DNA from: a bacterium
Lineage (GTDB): Bacteria; UBP14; UBA6098; 4484-93
Direction: 5' to 3'
Length of the DNA stretch: 64,000 nt
NCBI GenBank assembly: GCA_021158465.1
Contig: JAGGUN010000027.1
Location: 47,684 to 111,683 of the forward strand
Each line of letters starts with the position of its first letter. Positions within the stretch are counted from its first letter, which is position 1. This document shows positions 58,615-64,000 of the stretch, in pieces. The notes beneath the pieces were generated by a model. It worked only from the letters and a program-made list of their open reading frames with translations. It was not told the DNA's origin and made no database searches. The position numbers and the translations under genes are program-made.

Positions 58615-59781
58615 ATGGGGTTCCAAGGAAATCTTAAGACGCTTAAGTTCCCTGACCTCCTTCAGCTTCTCACCATAGGAAGCAAAACCGGAACCCTCCA
58701 TATCAAAAAGAAGGATGTCGTTAAGCAGATCTATTTCAAGAACGGAATGATAATCCATGCCGATTCCTCAACAGATAAGGACAGGCTGGAGAACATCCTC
58801 CTGCGGTTAGGGAAACTAAACCGAGACGATATCATGAGGGCAAAAGAGGTTAAGAAGCTCACAGGAAAGGAACTCCCGTCAACTATAATCTACCTAAACC
58901 TTATGAGCAAGGATGAGCTCGCCGACATCATCAGAATGCAGATAGAGGATATAATATTCGACATCTTCTCATGGGAGGATGGTGAGTTCATCTTCGATGA
59001 GAATGTCTTGCCCGACACCGATGTCATCATCAGCTCTATAAATACAATGAATATACTGATGGAGGGAACTCGCAGAATAGATGAATGGAACAGGATAAAG
59101 GATGCTCTTCCTCCAGAGAACACCGTTTTGAGGGTTGCACCAGCGGATTTTATCGGGAAGCAGGAGGTGTCGTTATCTCCAGAAGAGGTGCAGGTATTAA
59201 GCCTCGTGGACGGTGAACGAAGCATTGAGGAGATACTTGACATCACCCCGACAAATAGGCTTGGGACAATGAAGGCGATATACAACCTCATTATGTCTGG
59301 TGTCATCCAAAAGGTAGGTGCAAAAAAGACCAGAAGGGTCCGGATAAAGGAAACGGATGAGGTAGTGGCGATTGTGGTAAAGATTTACGACTCCTTCCTT
59401 CGTGGAATAACAGATGTCATACTGTCGAAGTTTGGCAGGGGCGGAGAAAAGATAATTACCAAGCTGTTTGGCTCATTAAAGGAGAAATACCCTATTCTGA
59501 AGAACCTTCACCTCTCGGACGACTGCAGATTCGACTTTTCCAACTTCGCAGAACTATCTCGCAAGATCCCTCCTGAGTCGAGGGTTCATAAGGTGTCAAC
59601 GGCTCTTTCTGCACTCTTAGAAGCGTTTATCGATAAGATTAACTCATCGCTTGGACCAAAAGGGAGGAAAGAAGTAGTATCAGGCATCCTTGGGGCAACA
59701 GAGGAAACGCTGAAAGAGAACAGGGAGCTCCTTGCAAGATACGGAGTCTGGTCAGACATCACGAGGGTTCTCGAGAGATAA
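58615..59781 (+). CDS. DUF4388 (PATAN-like) domain protein
   Basis: A 388-residue cytoplasmic protein. The first ~100 residues match DUF4388/PATAN: GNLKTLKFPDLLQLLTIGSK, GTLHIKKKDVVKQIYFKNG and AKEVKKLTGKELPSTII, followed by IEDIIFDIFSWEDGEFIFDE. The middle (about 195-240) reads like a winged helix (GERSIEEILDITPTNRLGTM). The last ~130 residues are helical and unrecognised. Such proteins often regulate motility or pili, which suits the divergent pilM operon. GGAAAGGAGAG precedes the ATG. Confidence 0.85.
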   Translation: MGFQGNLKTLKFPDLLQLLTIGSKTGTLHIKKKDVVKQIYFKNGMIIHADSSTDKDRLENILLRLGKLNRDDIMRAKEVKKLTGKELPSTIIYLNLMSKDELADIIRMQIEDIIFDIFSWEDGEFIFDENVLPDTDVIISSINTMNILMEGTRRIDEWNRIKDALPPENTVLRVAPADFIGKQEVSLSPEEVQVLSLVDGERSIEEILDITPTNRLGTMKAIYNLIMSGVIQKVGAKKTRRVRIKETDEVVAIVVKIYDSFLRGITDVILSKFGRGGEKIITKLFGSLKEKYPILKNLHLSDDCRFDFSNFAELSRKIPPESRVHKVSTALSALLEAFIDKINSSLGPKGRKEVVSGILGATEETLKENRELLARYGVWSDITRVLER

Positions 59782-59790
59782 GGAGGAAAG

Positions 59791-60162
59791 ATGCACAAAC
59801 TTTTCAAAACAGGAGCGATTATCACACTCGTTTTTTTCATCTGGCTACCGCTTTACGCACAGACAGAATCCACCAACGACAGCGGGCTAAATATCGCCTT
59901 AGATACACTGACGCTTTTTTTTCTACTTTTGGCGATGTTTTTCGCCCTTCAGCTTCAGTCCTATCTCAAGGGTGGTGAGATGATGGTCTCCTGGCGGTGG
60001 CTGTCTGGTGCAGCGATATTCTTTGCCCTCGCCAAGCTGCTGGAAATTGCAAACCTATCAGCATCGGTTGTGCTTGTCCCTTGGCTTGTTAGGGCGGTGT
60101 ATTTCTTTGCTGCTATTTTCCTTGCTATGGGTTTTTACCAGCAGAAAAAGGTCATCAGCTAA
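59791..60162 (+). CDS. small membrane protein of unknown function
   Basis: A 123-residue protein. A possible signal peptide (IITLVFFIWLPLYAQ) is followed by three hydrophobic helices (about 37-54, 66-88 and 92-114). I do not recognise the family. AAGGAGG precedes the ATG, 9 nt after the PATAN gene. Its stop shares a base with the purF ATG (TAATG), so translation is coupled. Confidence 0.72.
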   Translation: MHKLFKTGAIITLVFFIWLPLYAQTESTNDSGLNIALDTLTLFFLLLAMFFALQLQSYLKGGEMMVSWRWLSGAAIFFALAKLLEIANLSASVVLVPWLVRAVYFFAAIFLAMGFYQQKKVIS

Positions 60163-61514
60163 TGTTCAAGGAAGGGTGTGGTGTTATAGGCATCTGGGGA
60201 AATAGCGATGCTTCCCGGCTTGCCTACTTCGGTCTGTACGCACTCCAGCATCGTGGACAAGAAGGATGCGGAATTGTAACGACCAGCAGTAACAAACTGC
60301 ATATCGTCAAGGGGAAAGGGCTCGTATCCGATGTATTCTGCGATGACAAGATATTTGACAGGCTCCCCGGCAGTGTTGCTATCGGACACAACCGCTACTC
60401 TACAACAGGCGAAAAAGGCTATAGGAACGTCCAGCCAATCCTGATAAGGTTCCGAGGTGGAGAGATAGCCTGCGTCCACAACGGCAACCTGGTGAATTCT
60501 GCCTCACTCCGAAAGTATCTCACAGATACAGGCTCGGTCCTGCGCGGCGATTCCGACACAGAACTCATTATGCACCTCATCGCCCGCTCGGGAAAGCCAA
60601 CCGTCCCCGAGATGCTCGAGGATGCGCTTTCCAAGCTCCAGGGAGCATACTCCATCATATTTATCACTCCAGATTACCTCATAGCAGCAAGGGACCCTCA
60701 CGGCTTCCGACCACTTGAGTTAGGAAAACTTGGGCACGGGTATATAATCGCAAGCGAGACCTGCGCATTCGACATAGTCGAAGCAGAATACATCAGGGAG
60801 ATAAAACCTGGTGAGATACTCGTTATAGACAAGGATGGCAAAATAAATTCCCACTTCCCACTTGAAAAAAGGAGAGAAGCTTTCTGCATATTCGAGCTTA
60901 TCTATTTTTCTCGACCGGATAGCAAGATATTCGATGTGAATGTCGACAAGGTTCGCCGTGACCTCGGCAGGAGACTTGCCGTTGAATCCCCTGTGGATGC
61001 CGATATAGTGATATCTGTCCCTGATTCCTCAAACTCCGCCGCGCTGGGATACGCTCAGGAAACAGGCATTCCGTTCGAGATAGGCTTCATCAGAAACCAT
61101 TATATCGGAAGGACATTCATCAAGCCCGGGCAACTGGAGCGGGATATAGATGCGAAGATAAAATATAACCCCGTCAAGGGCGTGATAAAGAAGAAGAGGG
61201 TCGTGATTGTGGACGATTCCATTGTCCGTGGAACGACAATCAGCAAGCTCGTTAGGATGATAAAATCTGCAGGGGCAAAGGAGGTTCATCTGCGGATAAG
61301 CTCGCCACCCATTCGCTTCCCTTGCTTCTATGGAGTGGACACACCGACAAAGGAAGAACTCATAGCATCGTCCAAATCACCAGATGAGATATGCAAATTA
61401 ACCGGCGCTGATTCCTTAAAATATCTATCACTTGAGGGCATGCTCTCACTATCCACACTCCCCGAACATAGCTGGTGCACAGCCTGCTTCGATGGGAAAT
61501 ACCCTGTGTTGTGA
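60162..61514 (+). CDS. purF: amidophosphoribosyltransferase
   Basis: A 450-residue PurF, catalysing the first committed step of purine synthesis (PRPP plus glutamine). A five-residue propeptide (MFKEG) precedes the nucleophile Cys6 (CGVIGIWG). LQHRGQEGCGIV and GHNRYSTTGEKG are the glutaminase segments. The PRPP site is VVIVDDSIVRGTTISKLV near residue 350. Cysteines in FCIFELIYFSRPDS, RFPCFYGVDTP and SWCTACFDG fit the iron-sulphur cluster of Bacillus-type PurF. Confidence 0.96.
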   Translation: MFKEGCGVIGIWGNSDASRLAYFGLYALQHRGQEGCGIVTTSSNKLHIVKGKGLVSDVFCDDKIFDRLPGSVAIGHNRYSTTGEKGYRNVQPILIRFRGGEIACVHNGNLVNSASLRKYLTDTGSVLRGDSDTELIMHLIARSGKPTVPEMLEDALSKLQGAYSIIFITPDYLIAARDPHGFRPLELGKLGHGYIIASETCAFDIVEAEYIREIKPGEILVIDKDGKINSHFPLEKRREAFCIFELIYFSRPDSKIFDVNVDKVRRDLGRRLAVESPVDADIVISVPDSSNSAALGYAQETGIPFEIGFIRNHYIGRTFIKPGQLERDIDAKIKYNPVKGVIKKKRVVIVDDSIVRGTTISKLVRMIKSAGAKEVHLRISSPPIRFPCFYGVDTPTKEELIASSKSPDEICKLTGADSLKYLSLEGMLSLSTLPEHSWCTACFDGKYPVL

Positions 61515-61538
61515 AACGCTTCCAGACACAGAGCGTTT
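61514..61538 (+). terminator. weak candidate terminator after purF
   Basis: AAACGCT (61514-61520) and AGCGTTT (61532-61538) form a 7-bp stem with an 11-nt loop at the purF stop codon. Only a T pair and then A residues follow, so it is not a canonical terminator. Confidence 0.35.
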
Positions 61539-61894
61539 TAAAAGCGAGAAATAGTTGTTTTTCTACCTGTGTTATTCAATCCCGATAGCGGGGAGCAAAC
61601 TTCATATAAGAGATGTCCCGTATGCACTAAACATAGCAAAGATACAGAGATTCTTTGGGGATGGACATTTTGTTTCAGTTGGCGAGCATTTCGGTCGCGA
61701 TGACGACCCTCTCTCTAAAACATCATATCGGGGAACTTGCTCGAGAAAAAGCAGAAATACATAATCAATAAGCGAGGGTAGCCGGCAAATCTGTATTGCT
61801 CTCGTGCCACTGTTCTTTTTGCGGATAAACTCCTGCTGCCAAGGATATCCTGTCATAAGCGGTTTGCAGTCTGTCGAGAACCGATTGCGGATGG
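61515..61894. other. 380-bp gap without a supported gene
   Basis: Apart from the hairpin at its left end, I see no RNA gene, promoter or repeat. Short open frames occur on both strands (61555-61764 +, 61602-61856 -), but neither has a ribosome site or recognisable domain. It may hold a decayed gene. Confidence 0.5.
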
Positions 61895-63634
61895 CTATCC
61901 TTTGCCTCTGATGGATTTGAAGATTCGTGCGACATCATCAGCCGAGCGTGTGTTCAGAATATTATCTTTCTCGAGCCAACCCTTGCGCGCAGCATAGATG
62001 CCATACCTCACAAGACCAATAGTCCCAAGGTTATGCGTGTCAGGGTTGATGGAGATGAGAACGCCCTTTTCCTTTGCATACCTCAGCATCCGCCAGTCGA
62101 TATCAAGCCTGTGGGGGTCGGCATTCAACTCGATTACCTTATTCAATCCTGCCGCCTCATCAATGACCGCTTTCATGTCCACTGGATACCCCTCACGAGC
62201 AAGAAGTAACCTACCTGTCGGGTGCCCGAGCATCGTCAGATAAGGATTTCGCAGCGCATTGATAAGCCTCTCGGTCGCCTCGGTCTCCGTCATATTGAAA
62301 CGGGTGTGGACCGAACCCAAAACGAAGTCGAAACGAGCAAGAACATCATCAGAATAATCGAGCGAGCCATCCGGCAGTATGTCCGACTCAATCCCCTTAA
62401 AAATGCGAATAGCAGGATATTTTCTCTGTATATTATCTATCTCCTCCCACTGGGCAAATACTCGCTCCTCTGTCAAGCCGTTCGCATAATGAGCGGACTT
62501 CGAGTGGTCGGAGATGCCGATATACTGGTAGCCAAGCTCGATAGCCACCCTCACATATTCCTCAATTGAATCCACACCATCAGACCAGTTGGTGTGAAGG
62601 TGAAAGAGCCCCTTTATATCGGATAGCTCGACGAGATGCGGCAAAGCTTTCCCCGATAATGCGAGCTCGACCTCTCCCCTGTCCTCACGCATCTCCGGTG
62701 GAATGAACGGAAGCCCGAGTTGATTATACATACATTTCTCGTTATTACAGGAATCAACCCTTTCACCATCAATGGAAAAAAGCCCATATTCGTTTAATTT
62801 GAGATTTCTTTCCTTTGCAAGCTGCCTCAAGCGGATGTTGTGCTCCTTCGAGCCTGTGAAATGGAGCAATGCCGGTCCCCAGGCATCATCAGCGATAAAC
62901 CTAACATCGACCTGCATTCCAGATTTCGCTATGAACGATAATTTCTCCTCACCTGTCGAGATTGTCTGCTCTATCTCTGGATATTCTCGGAGGTGCTCAA
63001 GCAGTTTTTCCCTGTTCTCATTCTTCACGGCGACGAGGATATCGACATCCTTGACAATCTCCTTTCTCCGTCGGATACTTCCAGCGACCTCTGCCTTACT
63101 GGCGATTTCTGATGAGCGTATAAATTCGAGGACATCCTCTGCTGTCTGCTCTCCATCAGGTAGGAGGTGGTGTTTGCTGAACCTTTTGAGAAGTTCAATC
63201 CCGGATAAGATTTTCTCCTGTGTCCTTGCACCGAACCCTTTGAGTGACAGCAGCCTGTTCTCGCGGCAGGCGTATTCCAGTTCGCCGATGTTAGTTATGT
63301 TAAGTTTCTTCCAGAGGACAGAAATCTTCTTGGGACCGAGCCCCTGGACACGAAGCATCCCGACAACAGACTCCGGGACACTGGATTTCAGCTTCTCATA
63401 ATATTCGAGCCTGCCCGTTGTAACAAGCTCCGTGACCTTTCTGACGAGGGCATCGCCGAAACCCTTTATATCACCGAGGCGACCTTCTCTGACGAGCGTC
63501 TCGACAGATTCGGGGATTGCCTCCAGTTTTCTTGCGGCGTTGTAGTAGGCAATAGCCTTGAACGGGTTCTCACCCTTGATATCGAGGATGTTGCCTATCT
63601 CCTCGAGGATTTTTGCCACATCCTTGTTGGTCAT
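61895..63634 (-). CDS. polX: PolX-family DNA polymerase with PHP domain
   Basis: A 579-residue bacterial PolX. The N-terminal helix-hairpin-helix region (ENPFKAIAYYNAARKLEAI, IKGFGDALVRKV, VQGLGPKKISVLW) is followed by the family X palm: AGSIRRRKEIVKDVDILVAV (GS...DVD metal site) and VDVRFI as the third acidic position. The C-terminal PHP phosphoesterase begins LFHLHTNWSDGVDSIEEYV and contains GISDHSKSAHYANGL, GIESDIL, LGSVHTRF, HPTGRLL and INPDTHN. These enzymes fill gaps in base-excision repair and have 3'-5' exonuclease activity in the PHP part. No ribosome site precedes the ATG. Confidence 0.95.
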   Translation of the reverse strand: MTNKDVAKILEEIGNILDIKGENPFKAIAYYNAARKLEAIPESVETLVREGRLGDIKGFGDALVRKVTELVTTGRLEYYEKLKSSVPESVVGMLRVQGLGPKKISVLWKKLNITNIGELEYACRENRLLSLKGFGARTQEKILSGIELLKRFSKHHLLPDGEQTAEDVLEFIRSSEIASKAEVAGSIRRRKEIVKDVDILVAVKNENREKLLEHLREYPEIEQTISTGEEKLSFIAKSGMQVDVRFIADDAWGPALLHFTGSKEHNIRLRQLAKERNLKLNEYGLFSIDGERVDSCNNEKCMYNQLGLPFIPPEMREDRGEVELALSGKALPHLVELSDIKGLFHLHTNWSDGVDSIEEYVRVAIELGYQYIGISDHSKSAHYANGLTEERVFAQWEEIDNIQRKYPAIRIFKGIESDILPDGSLDYSDDVLARFDFVLGSVHTRFNMTETEATERLINALRNPYLTMLGHPTGRLLLAREGYPVDMKAVIDEAAGLNKVIELNADPHRLDIDWRMLRYAKEKGVLISINPDTHNLGTIGLVRYGIYAARKGWLEKDNILNTRSADDVARIFKSIRGKG

Positions 63635-63643
63635 AGCAATACA

Positions 63644-63672
63644 AAGTTAACCATATTCGCTTGATTAGTCAA
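63644..63672 (-). promoter_or_regulatory. candidate sigma-70-type promoter of polX, possibly leaderless
   Basis: Minus-strand TTGACT (63667-63672), a 17-nt spacer and TAACTT (63644-63649). The ATG at 63634 lies 9 nt beyond the -10 box, so the message would start at or next to the start codon. Confidence 0.5.
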
Positions 63673-63688
63673 ATAATTTTGGTATAAT
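63661..63688 (+). promoter_or_regulatory. candidate sigma-70-type promoter of the LVIVD gene
   Basis: TTGATT (63661-63666), a 16-nt spacer and TATAAT (63683-63688). A second pair (TTGCAA 63692-63697, TATGAT 63714-63719) lies nearer the gene. The -35 region adjoins that of the divergent polX promoter. Confidence 0.5.
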
Positions 63689-63737
63689 ATGTTGCAAAAT
63701 ACGGCAAAATTGGTATGATTATTAAAAGGTAATCATT

Positions 63738-64000
63738 ATGAAGAAAGCTATATTGGTTTTCTATTTTATTCTCTCTGCTTCGGCTCTCTTTGCACAGGAC
63801 TCGCTGGGTATCAGGTTTATTAGCTCCGCTGGTGGAGAGTGCCGTGCGATTTTCATAGCAGACTCTTTCGCCTATGTTGGTGAAGGCGCAAATCTTGTGA
63901 TATATGATATCTCCGAGCCTATTAATCCGCTCGAAATAGGACGATGCTTCACAGGATTCGGGTCAAGTTTAGGAGGAATAGTCATTAATGGTGATTATGC
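63738..64000 (+). CDS. secreted LVIVD-repeat protein, N-terminal part (cut by window edge)
   Basis: The first 87 codons of an exported protein that runs off the right edge. A signal peptide (KKAILVFYFILSASALFAQ) is followed by the start of a beta-propeller: FIADSFAYVGEGANLVIYDI and SEPINPLEIG are a typical LVIVD repeat (AYVxxGxxLxIxDxSxPxxP). Such proteins are extracellular, often large, and in FCB bacteria commonly end in a sorting domain, not visible here. AAAAGGT lies 6 nt upstream of the ATG. Confidence 0.8.
   Translation, partial: MKKAILVFYFILSASALFAQDSLGIRFISSAGGECRAIFIADSFAYVGEGANLVIYDISEPINPLEIGRCFTGFGSSLGGIVINGDY

Noticed and set aside
61602-61856. An 84-codon minus-strand frame and a 69-codon plus-strand frame (61555-61764) in the gap after purF.
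   Set aside because: There is no ribosome site, no domain and no residue pattern of a real protein in either; kept only as an unexplained gap.
1-64000. CRISPR arrays, insertion sequences, prophage genes, tRNA and rRNA genes.
   Set aside because: I saw no regularly spaced repeats, transposase or integrase motifs, or tRNA-like T-arm sequences in the intergenic regions.

Overview
The window looks like a chromosomal segment from an uncultivated Gram-negative bacterium related to the FCB superphylum. A candidate phylum of the WOR-3/Stahlbacteria, Zixibacteria or Cloacimonadota kind fits best, but I cannot place it further. The evidence is a DUF4837 lipoprotein (a Bacteroidota/FCB family), two secreted proteins with Por-type (T9SS-like) C-terminal domains, a gingipain-like C25 peptidase, many lipoproteins, a complete PilMNOPQ set, and SurA/PpiC periplasmic chaperones. 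Arginine AGA/AGG and isoleucine ATA codons are common. Genes are packed tightly, mostly with 4-nt ATGA overlaps. There are no tRNA or rRNA genes, insertion sequences, CRISPR arrays or phage genes.

Layout. 1-646 is a cut-off recG, with a divergent DUF4837 lipoprotein (735-1754). From 22130 down to 1746 one long minus-strand run reads uppP, dnaE, a TMTC-like GT-C/TPR protein, dapB, a Wzx-like flippase, a PHP hydrolase, a glycosyltransferase, asnB, four more glycosyltransferases, a large T9SS-type surface protein and a DUF72 protein. This is a surface polysaccharide operon that also carries housekeeping genes. An orphan HsdR-N protein (22229-23293) and an orphan sigma-54 activator (23418-24764) are divergently transcribed. 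After the activator comes a sigma-54-type promoter driving a small degenerate receiver-like protein and a 1492-residue C25 peptidase. From 29798 to 40657 a plus-strand operon holds a HisJ-type PHP phosphatase, two TPR lipoproteins, a histidine kinase with its NtrC-type regulator, alaS, tmk, a CtpA protease and rsmD.

On the minus strand, 40659-42414 holds a prepilin peptidase, a minor pilin and a major pilin. The major pilin has a textbook sigma-54 promoter and its own terminator. 42599-49373 holds valS, three parvulin-type chaperones and an S4 protein. 49547-49691 holds a strong promoter, a folded ~110-nt RNA and a terminator, the most striking unexplained element, convergent on a DUF3800 gene. 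50521-58435 is a pilMNOPQ operon continuing into manC, a SPOR lipoprotein, tsaC, an arginine-phosphatase-like protein, DUF3108 and DUF3800. 58615-61514 holds a PATAN/DUF4388 regulator, a small membrane protein and purF. 61895-63634 is PolX, and a secreted LVIVD-repeat protein runs off the right edge.

How the parts fit. The pilus genes (PilA/E-like pilins, PilD, PilMNOPQ, probably the PATAN protein) form one envelope machine with sigma-54 control of the pilin. The uppP-flippase-glycosyltransferase operon and manC supply and build a surface glycan. The PpiC/SurA set, CtpA and lipoproteins serve envelope biogenesis. All functions are inferred from sequence motifs and context; no database search was run.
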